Notes under the pieces: model-generated | Databases searched by the model: none | Seen by the model: the letters and a program-made list of their open reading frames with translations, nothing else | What the model was told of the DNA's origin: nothing | Origin: Microbispora amethystogenes | GTDB taxonomy: Bacteria; Actinomycetota; Actinomycetes; Streptosporangiales; Streptosporangiaceae | Assembly: GCF_016863015.1 (NCBI RefSeq) | Contig: NZ_BOOB01000053.1 | Span: 1 to 64,000, forward strand | DNA: 64,000 nt | Direction of reading: 5' to 3' | Shown: positions 50,351-58,747 of the stretch, piece by piece | Numbering within the stretch: the stretch's first letter is position 1 | Layout: every line of letters starts with the position of its first letter | Program-made: the position numbers and the translations under genes

Positions 50351-51076
50351 ATGACAGCTGCCTATCGTCCGCGCCCGAGTGTCGTACGGCGGGACTCCGG
50401 ACTCTACGGCTACGAGCGGGCCCTGGCCCGGCGGGGTTTCACGCCGGTCGCCGGGGTGGACGAGGCCGGGCGCGGCGCCTGCGCCGGACCGCTGGTGGTC
50501 GCCGCGGTCGTGCTGGGGCGGGAGATCGACGGGCTGGGCGACTCCAAGCTGCTGACCGAGGCCGTCCGCGAGCGTCTTCACGAGCGGATCATGGCGACCG
50601 CGCGGGCCGTGAGCGTGGTCGTCATCCCGCCCCGGGAGATCGACGAGCGCGGCCTGCACAAGTGCAACATCTCCGGCATGCGGCGGGCCGTCGCCGGGCT
50701 GGGACTCGTCCCCGGTTACGTGCTCGTGGACGGCTTCCCGGTGGCCGGGTTGCCCGCGCCGTCGCTGGCCGTCTGGAAGGGCGACCAAGTCGCGGCATGC
50801 GTGGCGGCGGCCTCGATCGTGGCGAAGGTGACCAGGGACCGGCTGATGCACGGTCTCGACGAGACCTACCCGCAGTACGGCTTCGCCCTGCACAAGGGGT
50901 ACGTGACACCGGGCCACAGACGGGCGCTGGCCCGCCACGGGCCGTGTGCCCAGCACCGGTTCTCGTTCGTGACGGTGGCCAGGGTGACTCATGGGACACC
51001 GGTCCCGGCGGGGGGACTGTGGACGGGGCAGGATGGGGACATGCGCGAGAATGAGGTCGGGGCCGGTGTCCTCTGA
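50351..51076 (+). CDS. rnhB: Ribonuclease HII
   Basis: 241 residues from ATG at 50351 ([15 protein letters not shown]); an in-frame ATG at 50327 is an alternative and neither has a strong ribosome binding site. Metal-binding Asp-Glu in [17 protein letters not shown], Asp in [10 protein letters not shown] and in [13 protein letters not shown]. It removes ribonucleotides from DNA:RNA hybrids. The tail ([17 protein letters not shown]) is an extension. Confidence 0.92.
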   Translation: MTAAYRPRPSVVRRDSGLYGYERALARRGFTPVAGVDEAGRGACAGPLVVAAVVLGREIDGLGDSKLLTEAVRERLHERIMATARAVSVVVIPPREIDERGLHKCNISGMRRAVAGLGLVPGYVLVDGFPVAGLPAPSLAVWKGDQVAACVAAASIVAKVTRDRLMHGLDETYPQYGFALHKGYVTPGHRRALARHGPCAQHRFSFVTVARVTHGTPVPAGGLWTGQDGDMRENEVGAGVL

Positions 51077-51166
51077 AGAGGACCGGTCTCAACCGGCGAT
51101 CTTGATGGGGACCTCGACGGGAGTCTCGGCAGGGATCTCGACGGGGAGCGGAAGAGGAGGACCGGG

Positions 51167-51490
51167 ATGAGCGCCGAAGATCTCGAAAAGTACGAGACCG
51201 AGATGGAGTTGCAGCTCTACCGGGAGTACCGCGATGTGGTCGGACTGTTCACCTACGTGGTCGAGACCGAGCGGCGCTTCTATCTCACCAACTCCGTCGA
51301 TCTCGACGTGCGCACCGCCGAGAACGGCGACGTCTTCTTCGACGTCAAGATGCAGGACGCCTGGGTCTGGGACATGTACCGCCCGGCCCGCTTCGTGAAG
51401 AACGTGCGGGTCGTGACCTTCAAGGACGTCAACGTCGAGGAACTGGCCAAGCCGGACCTCGAGATGCCGAAGGAAGGCTTCTCCAACTGA
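51167..51490 (+). CDS. DUF2469 family protein
   Basis: 107 residues, ATG start after GGAAGAGGAGGACCGGG. Matches the actinobacterial DUF2469 family, which sits next to rnhB in most actinobacteria: MSAEDLEKYETEMELQLYRE, ETERRFYLTNSVD and DVKMQDAWVWDMYRPARFVK. Function unknown. It is the last gene before the rearranged segment. Confidence 0.92.
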   Translation: MSAEDLEKYETEMELQLYREYRDVVGLFTYVVETERRFYLTNSVDLDVRTAENGDVFFDVKMQDAWVWDMYRPARFVKNVRVVTFKDVNVEELAKPDLEMPKEGFSN

Positions 51491-51569
51491 CCGCGTCCGA
51501 CCTCGGCCGACCCGGTACGGCGGCCCATCCGGTGGGCCGCCGACAGAGCATGAGGCGGCCTGCTCCAGC

Positions 51570-51830
51570 GTGGCTGATCGATGACGAGCCCTCATCCGAT
51601 ACGAGGGCGGCTGACGCGGCACAGCGGCTGATTGTGTGCGGCGGCTGATCGAGTAGGAGCCCTGCTCCGGCACGAGGCCGGCTCAACTGGCACGGTGGCC
51701 GCTCAGGCGCGGCGGCTGATCGAGGACGAGTCCTGTTTCCGGCACGAGAGTGGCTGCCTGATTACGGCAGTGACCGTCACGGCGGCTGATCGTGTGCGAC
51801 GGCTGTCCTCCGTGGAGTGCCTGTCCACAG
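51570..51830 (+). repeat. 71-bp degenerate tandem repeat array
   Basis: Units begin at 51570, 51641, 51712 and 51782 (periods 71, 71, 70), each opening with G(C/T)GGCTGATCG. The first three share GAGYCCT and CCGRYACGAG segments about 18 and 27 nt in; the fourth is truncated. The tail of unit 1 (GCGGCTGATTGTGTGCG) closely matches the start of unit 4, so the array has mixed subunits. It lies between DUF2469 and the M23 gene, at the edge of an inverted block. No CRISPR features. Confidence 0.8.
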
Positions 51831-51837
51831 AACGGCG
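51818..51837. repeat. 20-bp inverted repeat, left copy
   Basis: TGCCTGTCCACAGAACGGCG. The reverse complement of the sequence at 57128-57147 matches it at 18 of 20 positions. The two copies bracket exactly the M23-xerC-dprA-comM-yraN block. It also holds a DnaA-box-like CTGTCCACA. Confidence 0.65.
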
Positions 51838-51880
51838 CTCGGTCGCCTGGCGCGGGACTGTACGGCACATCCTGGCCCGC

Positions 51881-52669
51881 ATGCGTCTCGTCACGTATCC
51901 GCTCGTCCTCGTCCTGCTGATCGCGGCTCTGGCCTCTCCCTCGGACGCCGCCCGCTTCACCGGCGCCGTTCTTCTCCCGAATCCTCCTCCGAAGCCGTCC
52001 CCGGCACCCGCGTCCTCGAAGGCGCCCCACCCTTCCGCCGCGCCGATGCGGGCGGCCAGACCCACTGAGGCCCTTCCGCCCGGGACGGAGCACTCCGCGG
52101 CGGCGGGCCATCCGCCCGAGGTGGAGCGGGCCCTGGCGGCGGGCCATCCGCGCGAGGCGGCTTCGTCCAGCCCGTCCCGGGCGGAGGGGATGCGGCTCCC
52201 CGGAGGAGCGTCCAGGTGGACGTGGCCGCTTTCTAAGCACGCACGGCCGCTCAGGCGCTTCGATCCGCCCGCACAGCGCTGGCTCGCCGGGCATCGAGGA
52301 GTGGACCTCGCGGCGGAGCCCGGCGAGGAGGTCAGGGCCGCGGGGCCGGGAAGAGCCGGTGTGGCGGGGCGGATCGCCGGGCGGGGAGTCGTGACGGTCG
52401 TGCACGCCGGAGGGTTGCGCACCACCTACCTGCCGGTGCGTGCCCTGGTACGCCCCGGTGAGGTCGTCGCGGCCGGACAGGTCATCGGCGTCGTCGAGGA
52501 CGGCGCCGAGCACTGCCCGGTGTCCTGCCTGCACTGGGGTCTGTTGAGCGACGGGGGCGTGATGAGTGACCGGGGCCGGTCGAGTGGCCGGCTCTACCTC
52601 GATCCGCTCCTCCTCTTCGGGCAGGGACAGGTCCGTCTCCTGCCCCGCTGGCCCGCCGGCGGCCCCTGA
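51881..52669 (+). CDS. Secreted M23-family peptidase (LytM domain)
   Basis: 262 residues from ATG at 51881, which gives a signal peptide MRLVTYPLVLVLLIAALASP; earlier in-frame starts would read through the repeat array. Then a Pro/Ala-rich linker (about 30-115) and an M23 domain with HRGVDLAAEPGEEVRAAGPG, zinc His/Asp, and CLHWGLLSDG. M23 enzymes cut peptidoglycan cross-bridges. No good ribosome binding site. In most actinobacteria this gene is divergent from rpsB; here it is 8 kb away on the same strand. Confidence 0.85.
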   Translation: MRLVTYPLVLVLLIAALASPSDAARFTGAVLLPNPPPKPSPAPASSKAPHPSAAPMRAARPTEALPPGTEHSAAAGHPPEVERALAAGHPREAASSSPSRAEGMRLPGGASRWTWPLSKHARPLRRFDPPAQRWLAGHRGVDLAAEPGEEVRAAGPGRAGVAGRIAGRGVVTVVHAGGLRTTYLPVRALVRPGEVVAAGQVIGVVEDGAEHCPVSCLHWGLLSDGGVMSDRGRSSGRLYLDPLLLFGQGQVRLLPRWPAGGP

Positions 52670-52784
52670 CAGCCGCGACGAGGCGTCAGACCGGGCGGGC
52701 TTCCATGCGGATGGCCCAGGCCTGGCCCGGCCGTGCGCTGGTGGAGGGCAGGGTTGGCCGGCTGAGGATCGGGACGAGGAGTCG

Positions 52785-53705
52785 TCAGGCCCGGGGGTGG
52801 GCCTGACGGTAGGCCGCCCGGAGCCGTTCTATCGACACATGGGTGTAGATCTGCGTGGTGGCCAACGAGGCGTGTCCGAGCAGTTCCTGGACGGACCGGA
52901 GGTCGGCCCCGCCTTCGAGCAGGTGGGTGGCGGCGGTGTGGCGGAGCCCGTGCGGACCCATGTCGGGCGCCCCCTCGACCTGCGCCAGCCGGGCGTGGAC
53001 GACTCGCCGGACGGTGCCCTGGTCGACGCGCCCTCCCCGGACGCCGAGGAAGAGCGCCGGACCGCTTCCTTCGCGGACCCAAAGAGGCCTGCCGCGCACA
53101 CACCACGCGTCGAGGGCCCGGAGCGCGGGCAGGCCGAACGGGACGGTCCGCTCCCTGCGCCCCTTTCCCATCACCCGGACCGTGTTGCGGTCCCGGTCCA
53201 CGTCGTCGACGTCCAGGCCGCACAACTCGCTCACCCGCATGCCTGTGGCGTACAACAGTTCGAGCATGGCCCGGTCGCGCAGGTCCTTGGGTTCGTCCGG
53301 TGCGGGCGCGTCGAGAACGGCCCCGGCCTCGGTCTGATCCAGCACCTTGGGCAGCCGGCGCTCCGCCTTGGCGGTGCCGAGAAGCAGACCCGGGTCGTTC
53401 GCCAGCCAGCCCCGGCGGTGGCAGAAGGCGGTGAAGACCCGGGCACACGCCGTCCGGCGGGCCAGCGTCGCCCGGGAGCGGCCGGCCTGGTGCTGGTCGC
53501 CCAGCCAGTCACGCAGGGCGGTGATGTCCAGGCCGGACAGGTCCGTCTGCCCGGCGGTGGTCAGGTGAGTGATCAGTGCGGTGACGTCACCCCGGTAGGC
53601 CCGCACCGTGTGGGGCGACAGGTCCCGTTCGAGACGCAGATGCCGTTCGAACTGCTCCAGCACGACATCGAACCGCCCGTGATCCCGCCTTTCGCCCGCT
53701 GTCAT
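52785..53705 (-). CDS. xerC: Tyrosine recombinase XerC
   Basis: 306 residues from ATG at 53705, with AAGGGCCGGC upstream; an in-frame GTG at 53735 is less likely. SAM-like N-terminal domain (FDVVLEQFERHLRLERDLS) and catalytic residues Arg in ATGMRVSELCG, Lys in GKGRRERTVP, HGLRHTAATHLLEGG, and LGHASLATTQIYTHVS with the nucleophile Tyr. Resolves chromosome dimers at dif with XerD. Part of the inverted block. Confidence 0.92.
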   Translation of the reverse strand: MTAGERRDHGRFDVVLEQFERHLRLERDLSPHTVRAYRGDVTALITHLTTAGQTDLSGLDITALRDWLGDQHQAGRSRATLARRTACARVFTAFCHRRGWLANDPGLLLGTAKAERRLPKVLDQTEAGAVLDAPAPDEPKDLRDRAMLELLYATGMRVSELCGLDVDDVDRDRNTVRVMGKGRRERTVPFGLPALRALDAWCVRGRPLWVREGSGPALFLGVRGGRVDQGTVRRVVHARLAQVEGAPDMGPHGLRHTAATHLLEGGADLRSVQELLGHASLATTQIYTHVSIERLRAAYRQAHPRA

Positions 53706-53815
53706 GCCGGCCCTTCCCTTCGCGCTCCCTGCCACCTCGACGGGCCGCGCCGGCGGCCCGCACTGGTGAACCTACGCGCGTTCGGGGCGGCGCGGGGGAG
53801 TGCCGGGTTGACGTG

Positions 53816-55168
53816 TCAGCCCCGGGCGGTGGGCCGCAGCCGCCATCCCCGGTCGGCGTTCTCGACGAAGCCGGCGGCGGCCAGGCCGCCGAGGCAGGAC
53901 AGCGCCGTCCCGATGTCGACGCCGGCGGTGACGGCGATCGCGGCGGGACCCGCGGCGCCCCGCGCCGGGATGGCCTCCAGGACGCGCCTGGTCTCGTCGT
54001 TCAGCCCGTCACGAGGCCAGACGGGGCCGCGTCGCTCCGGGGCGAGGTCGTCCCCGATGGCGCCGACCACTTCGACGATCTCCTCGGCGGAGGTCACGCA
54101 GACGGCCTTGCCCTGCCGGATCAGGATGTGGCAGCCCGCGGAGACGTCGGTGGTGATGGGACCGGGCACGGCCATCAGATGCCTGGTGAGACCTGAGGCG
54201 TGGGAGGCCGTGTTGAGCGCTCCGCTGCGGGCGGCGGCCTGGACGACGACCGTTCCCCGGGACAGGGCGGCGATCACTCGGTTGCGGACGAGGAAGCGGA
54301 GCCGGGTGGGGTGGGCCCCCGGCGGCCATTCGCTGACGATCACCCCCTGCTCCCGCACGGCGCGGAACAGGTCCTCGTGGGCGCTGGGATAACAGACGTC
54401 CGTTCCGCAGGCCAGCACGACGATCGTCGGTGTGCCGGAGGCCAGGGCACCCCGATGCGCGGCGCCGTCGATCCCGTACGCGCCGCCGCTGATCACGGTC
54501 CAGCCTCGCCCACCGAGACTCATGGCGAACTCGGCCGCCACGGTCGTGCCGTACGCGGTGGCGGCTCTGGCCCCGACGACCGACACCGAACGCAGGCAGG
54601 AGAAGCGCAGGTTCGCCCGTCCGTCCACCCAGAGCCCGAAAGGCCTGACATCTCCCAGGTCGTCAAGCTGGGTGGGCCACTCGGCGTCGCCCGGGACGAC
54701 GAGCCGCGCCCCCTGCCGGCGACCCTCAGCGAGGTCGGCGGCAGGATCTCTGTAGCGGGCCGCCCAGGCGGCCGCGTGCCGATCGAGGTCCCCATTACGG
54801 GTCGATGGACCGCCTCGGTCGCTCTCCTCGCGTACGAAGCCGGGGTCGAGCGCTCCCCGCCTCGCCTGCTCCATGGCGGACACCGGGCCGCAGCGGGCGA
54901 TCAGGCGGCCCATCACCGCGTCACCCGCCTCCGCCATGCGCATGAGAGCCACCCGCGCCAGCCGCACCGCCTCATCCGGCCGCGCCCGCTGTTCCGCTCC
55001 GTCCGGCTGTTCAGCCTCGCCCGGCCGCTCCGCTCTGTCCGACTGTCCCGCCTGGTCCGGTTGCCCCGCTCCGCCTGGCCGTTCCGCCTCGCCGGGGAGT
55101 CGCGCTCCATCCGGCCATCCGGGCTCCCCGGGCCGTTCGGTTTCCTTCGAGGAGTCGGTCACTCGCAT
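53816..55168 (-). CDS. dprA: DNA-protecting protein DprA with repeat-rich N-terminus
   Basis: 450 residues, ATG overlapping the comM stop (TGATG). After a low-complexity N-terminal segment of about 60 residues (ERPGEPGWPDG, AERPGGAGQPDQ, AEQPDGAEQ), a helical part (RLARVALMRMAEAGDAVMG) and the Rossmann domain (VVGARAATAYG, SGGAYGIDGAAHRGAL, VLACGTDVCYPSAHEDL, VVVQAAARSGALNTA) follow, and a C-terminal winged-helix region. It loads RecA on single-stranded DNA. The repeat N-terminus is not typical. Confidence 0.9.
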   Translation of the reverse strand: MRVTDSSKETERPGEPGWPDGARLPGEAERPGGAGQPDQAGQSDRAERPGEAEQPDGAEQRARPDEAVRLARVALMRMAEAGDAVMGRLIARCGPVSAMEQARRGALDPGFVREESDRGGPSTRNGDLDRHAAAWAARYRDPAADLAEGRRQGARLVVPGDAEWPTQLDDLGDVRPFGLWVDGRANLRFSCLRSVSVVGARAATAYGTTVAAEFAMSLGGRGWTVISGGAYGIDGAAHRGALASGTPTIVVLACGTDVCYPSAHEDLFRAVREQGVIVSEWPPGAHPTRLRFLVRNRVIAALSRGTVVVQAAARSGALNTASHASGLTRHLMAVPGPITTDVSAGCHILIRQGKAVCVTSAEEIVEVVGAIGDDLAPERRGPVWPRDGLNDETRRVLEAIPARGAAGPAAIAVTAGVDIGTALSCLGGLAAAGFVENADRGWRLRPTARG

Positions 55169-56715
55169 CAGTCCACTCCGAGCCATAGTGCGAGGGCCGC
55201 CGATGTCTCGGTGCGGCCCGGACGGTCTTCGCCCGCGAGGTCCGCGAGCGTCCAGGAGATCCGGAGCACGCGGTCGAGGCCGCGTGCGCTGAGCGTGCCC
55301 ACGTCGAGCCCCCGGTGCAGCGGGGCCATCACGCTGTCGGGCAGGCGGAACCGGCGATGCAGCGCGGACGAGGACACCTCGGCGTTGGTGTGCCACGGAG
55401 TGCCGGCGAGCCTCCGGGCGGCCCGCTCCCGGGCCTGCCTGACCCGCTCGGCCACGGTCGCGCTGTTCTCCACGAAGTGCCGGTCCGCGAGCAACTCGGC
55501 CCGGGTGGCCCGGCCGACCCGCACCTTGACGTCGACGCGGTCCAGCAGCGGCCCCGAGAGCCGGTCGAGGTAGCGGCGCCGGCCCGCCGGGGTGCATCTG
55601 CAGGGATGCCCCGCGGTGCCCTGAAGCCCGCAGGGGCAGGGATTCGCCGCCAGCACCAACATGAACCGGGCGGGGAACGTGACCGTGCCGACGGCCCGGG
55701 CGATTGTGACCGCCCCCGACTCGAGCGGCTGGCGCAGGGAGTCGAGCACGGTGGCCGCGAACTCGGGCGCCTCGTCGAGGAAGAGCACGCCACGGTGCGC
55801 GAGCGAGACCGCCCCGGGCCGCACCACGCCGCCGCTCCCGCCCCCGACGACGGCCGCCATCGTCGCGCTGTGATGCGGGGCCATGAAAGGCGGCCGGGTG
55901 AGCAGTGGGCGTCCCGCCGGCAGCGTGCCCGCCACCGAGTGGATGGCCGACACCTCCAGGGCCTTGTCCTGGTCCAGGGGAGGCAGCAGGGTCGGCAGGC
56001 GCTCGGCGAGCATGGTCTTGCCGCTCCCCGGGGGACCAAGCATCCACAGGTTGTGCCCTCCGGCGGCACACACCTCCAGCGCCTTGCGGCCCATCGGCTG
56101 CCCGGCGACGTCGCACAGGTCGGGCCCGGGGGCGTCCTCCGTGCGGTCGTCGTCCCGCGACAGGGACGCGGCGTCCGCCACCACCGGGAGCCGGCGCAGG
56201 TCGCCCGCTCGCAGCCACCCCACGAGCTCGCCGAGGCCGGCGACCGGAACGACGGTGAGGCCGGGCACCAGCGCGGCCTCGGTGGCGTTGAACGCGGGCA
56301 CCACGATGGTGCCCACGCCCGCCTGGGCCGCGGCGAGCGCGGCGGGCAACACACCCCTGACGGGCCGAACCCGGCCGTCGAGACCGAGCTCGCCCAGGAA
56401 CGCCGGCGTCGCGATCCGCTGTGCGGGCACCGCGCCGGCCGCGGCGAGGATCGCGACCGCGATGGCCAGATCGAAGATCGATCCTCGTTTGGGCAGGGTG
56501 GCGGGGAACAGGCTCACGGTGATCCGCGCGTCGGGCCAGGCGAACCCGCTGTTGATCAGCGCGGACCGCACGCGGCCACGGGCCTCGCTGATCGCGGTGT
56601 CGAGGAGCCCGATGAAGTGCGTTCCCGCGACGCCGCGGCCGACGTCGGCCTCGACCTCCACGAGGCGTCCGGCGACGCCCACGATGCCGGCGCAGTGGGT
56701 CCGGGCGACGGGCAC
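55168..56715 (-). CDS. comM: ComM/YifB magnesium-chelatase-like AAA ATPase
   Basis: 515 residues, GTG start 1 nt after the yraN stop. N-terminal Lon-like domain (HFIGLLDTAISEARGRVRSA), AAA core Walker A LGPPGSGKTMLAE and Walker B GVLFLDEAPEF, a Cys motif CPCGLQGTAGHPCRC, and a C-terminal domain (ARGLDRVLRISWTLADLAG). ComM is a helicase that supports branch migration in DNA uptake; in actinobacteria the gene is conserved with dprA. Confidence 0.92.
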   Translation of the reverse strand: MPVARTHCAGIVGVAGRLVEVEADVGRGVAGTHFIGLLDTAISEARGRVRSALINSGFAWPDARITVSLFPATLPKRGSIFDLAIAVAILAAAGAVPAQRIATPAFLGELGLDGRVRPVRGVLPAALAAAQAGVGTIVVPAFNATEAALVPGLTVVPVAGLGELVGWLRAGDLRRLPVVADAASLSRDDDRTEDAPGPDLCDVAGQPMGRKALEVCAAGGHNLWMLGPPGSGKTMLAERLPTLLPPLDQDKALEVSAIHSVAGTLPAGRPLLTRPPFMAPHHSATMAAVVGGGSGGVVRPGAVSLAHRGVLFLDEAPEFAATVLDSLRQPLESGAVTIARAVGTVTFPARFMLVLAANPCPCGLQGTAGHPCRCTPAGRRRYLDRLSGPLLDRVDVKVRVGRATRAELLADRHFVENSATVAERVRQARERAARRLAGTPWHTNAEVSSSALHRRFRLPDSVMAPLHRGLDVGTLSARGLDRVLRISWTLADLAGEDRPGRTETSAALALWLGVD

Positions 56716-56716
56716 C

Positions 56717-57070
56717 TCAGACCACCCCGCGTTCGTGCCTGAGCGAGAAGTCGCCGGCGAACCTCTCCAGCGCGATCACGTCGACCCGGATCGTGTCGAA
56801 CCGCTCGGTGTGCGCGGCCAGCCACCGGCCGGCCAGGGCGCGCAGGCGCAGCAGCTTCTCACCGGTCACCGCCTCGAACGCGGTGCCGTGGCTGCGCCCG
56901 GAGCGGGTCTTCACCTCCACGACCACCAGCGCGTTCCCGTCACGGGCGACGATGTCGATCTCGCCGTCGGCGCAGCGCCAGTTCCGGTCGAGGACGCGCA
57001 TGCCTCGCGCCGTCAGATAGGTCACGGCCAGCTGCTCGCCGTGCCTGCCCAGTTGATCCTTCGCGGCCAT
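56717..57070 (-). CDS. yraN: YraN/UPF0102 endonuclease-like protein
   Basis: 117 residues from ATG at 57070, with GGAGGTGG upstream; a 40-residue in-frame extension is unlikely. Nuclease-like fold: [26 protein letters not shown], catalytic-type [23 protein letters not shown] (D/ExK). Function not settled; conserved next to comM and dprA. It is the outermost gene of the inverted block. Confidence 0.92.
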   Translation of the reverse strand: MAAKDQLGRHGEQLAVTYLTARGMRVLDRNWRCADGEIDIVARDGNALVVVEVKTRSGRSHGTAFEAVTGEKLLRLRALAGRWLAAHTERFDTIRVDVIALERFAGDFSLRHERGVV

Positions 57071-57127
57071 GGGACCACCTCCGGCCCCCGACACTCGCCG
57101 AGCCCGCCTCGGCCGCGTCCTGCCGAA

Positions 57128-57147
57128 CGCCTTTCTGTGGACAGGCG
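57128..57147. repeat. 20-bp inverted repeat, right copy
   Basis: CGCCTTTCTGTGGACAGGCG, whose reverse complement matches 51818-51837 at 18 of 20 positions. Lies 58 nt beyond the yraN start codon. Confidence 0.65.
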
Positions 57148-57191
57148 CAGCGATCCACAGGCGCGGAACCGAGAGCGCTTCCTTGTCCACA
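57136..57191. promoter_or_regulatory. Cluster of DnaA-box-like sequences
   Basis: TGTGGACAG (57136-57144, reverse of CTGTCCACA), CGATCCACA (57151-57159) and TTGTCCACA (57183-57191) lie within 56 bp. TTGTCCACA is the favoured high-GC actinobacterial DnaA box. The chromosome origin itself is expected next to dnaA, not here. Confidence 0.5.
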
Positions 57192-57415
57192 GCTCGGTCC
57201 GCCGCCGGAGATCGGGAGGGGTGGCCGCGGCAGGCTGGGCACGAGCGTGGCTATCTACCCCAGCCCACGGCCCGGTCCGCGCCGGTCCGCGCCGGTCCAT
57301 GCCTCGGCCCAGGCGGGCGGGTCGGCGGAGCGCCGCCCTCTCCCTCATCGATCACGAGGTGACGGGCCTGGCCGCACACCCCTGCGGTTCGGAACGGGCA
57401 GGGTGACATCCGTGG

Positions 57416-58420
57416 TCACTCGCGGGTGGCGCTGATCAGGCGGTGCGCCCCCTGGTGGAGCAGGTCGGCGGCCACGCGGGAGCCGAGGGCGGCCGCGTCG
57501 TCCAGGTCGCCCCAGGCGTGGGAGCGGACGAGCTCGCTTCCGTCGCGGTTGAACACCATGCCGAACAGCGACAGCCTGCCGTCGGCGGTCCGCGCGGCGT
57601 ATCCGGCGATCGGGCTGTTGCAGTGGCCACGCAGCATGTGCAGCATGGTCCGCTCGGCCAGGATGTACCGGGTGGTCACAGCGTCGTTGAGCTCGCCGAG
57701 CAGCCGCATCACGGGGCCGTCCGCGTGCCGGGCCTGGACGCCGATCGTGCCCGCGCCGACCGCGGGCACCATGGAGACGACACCGGTGTCGCAGGAGTGG
57801 AACTCCACGGGGAGCACCTCGTGGTGGTACCGGTCGAGAATGCCCAGCCGTACCAGCCCGGCTCGGGCCAGGACCAGGGCGGCGTAGTGGCTCCCGTCTT
57901 CAAGCAGCTTGTCCAGCCGGGTATCGATGTTGCCGCGGACGCGTTCCGTGCGAAGGCCGGGCCGGTACATGGTCAGCTGCGCGCGGCGGCGCACCGAGCT
58001 GGTACCGATCAGGGATCCGGGGGGCAGGCCGGCGAGCGGTGTGCCGTCGCGGGTGATGACCACGTCGTGGACGTCGTCTCGGGGCAGGTAGGCGCCGAAG
58101 GCGGTGCCCTCGGCCAGGGGAACGTCTCCTGGGACGTCTTTCATGCAGTGGACCGCGATGTCGATCTGGCCGGACACGAGGGCGCGGTCGATCTCCTTCG
58201 AGAAGGCTCCCTTGCCGCCGACTTCGGCCAGGTCACCGGGCCACAGGTCGGCGCTGACCTGGGTGGGCGCGATCTCGGTCTCGATGCCGGGCGCGTGCTT
58301 GCCGATCAGCGCGGCCACGTTCTCGGCCTGGACCCTGGCAAGGGCCGAGGTGCGGGTGCCGATCCGCAACGGGCCGGCGGCGAACCGGGAGAGCAGGATG
58401 TCGGGCAGGGCATCGGTCAT
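57416..58420 (-). CDS. hemC: Hydroxymethylbilane synthase (porphobilinogen deaminase)
   Basis: 334 residues from ATG at 58420, after GAGAGAGATCA. It makes hydroxymethylbilane from four porphobilinogens. Seen: IGTRTSALARVQAE (family usually IGTRGS), HCMKDVPGD with the catalytic Lys-Asp, GTSSVRRRAQL, RGNIDTRLDKL, and the cofactor Cys in HCNSPIAGYA. All key residues are present, but the sequence is divergent and the gene stands alone, without hemA, hemB or hemD neighbours. It could be a second hemC or one used in special metabolism. Confidence 0.85.
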   Translation of the reverse strand: MTDALPDILLSRFAAGPLRIGTRTSALARVQAENVAALIGKHAPGIETEIAPTQVSADLWPGDLAEVGGKGAFSKEIDRALVSGQIDIAVHCMKDVPGDVPLAEGTAFGAYLPRDDVHDVVITRDGTPLAGLPPGSLIGTSSVRRRAQLTMYRPGLRTERVRGNIDTRLDKLLEDGSHYAALVLARAGLVRLGILDRYHHEVLPVEFHSCDTGVVSMVPAVGAGTIGVQARHADGPVMRLLGELNDAVTTRYILAERTMLHMLRGHCNSPIAGYAARTADGRLSLFGMVFNRDGSELVRSHAWGDLDDAAALGSRVAADLLHQGAHRLISATRE

Positions 58421-58543
58421 GGATTGATCTCTCTCGGCGGCTGCGGTTCGGCGGCGGGCCGCGGAAGAGGCGGCCCGCCAGAACGGAAGGTAGCCCTCGC
58501 CCGCCTGCCGTACGGGCGATATCGGCGGGCGGGCGGGCGGATG

Positions 58544-58580
58544 GGCGGTCCCTTCTCGCGGGGGCCGAGGAGGGACCGCC
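58544..58580. promoter_or_regulatory. 15-bp hairpin in the hemC / CoA-transferase divergent region
   Basis: GGCGGTCCCTTCTCG (58544-58558) pairs with CGAGGAGGGACCGCC (58566-58580), 14 of 15 plus one wobble, 7-nt loop. It lies about 125 nt before the hemC start and 170 nt before the CoA-transferase start. Without a U-tract it may be a 5' UTR structure or a protein site. Confidence 0.45.
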
Positions 58581-58747
58581 GGGCCCCGTTCGGCGGGGGG
58601 ACCGCATCGGGCTGGGTTGCGCACCGATGTGCATACTTGCCCCAACCCATGCCCGGTCCACGCCAGTGGGACGGCGAAGGGCTGCGCCAGGTGACGCGTC
58701 GTGCGAGCGGAGCGTCCGCCGGGGGGTTCGGGAGTGAGGAGCCGGTG

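Noticed and set aside
51570-51830. CRISPR array
   Set aside because: The repeats are degenerate, start to start 70-71 bp, with no constant repeat and variable spacer pattern, and no cas genes are in the window.
51632-51880. Longer M23 protein starting in the repeat array
   Set aside because: The ATG at 51881 begins a normal signal peptide; upstream residues have no membrane or domain features.
57136-57191. Chromosome origin
   Set aside because: Only three DnaA-like boxes and no dnaA, dnaN or AT-rich unwinding region.
57443-58747. Extended N-terminus of the CoA-transferase protein
   Set aside because: The frame runs antisense through hemC with shadow-type composition; family similarity begins near 58748.
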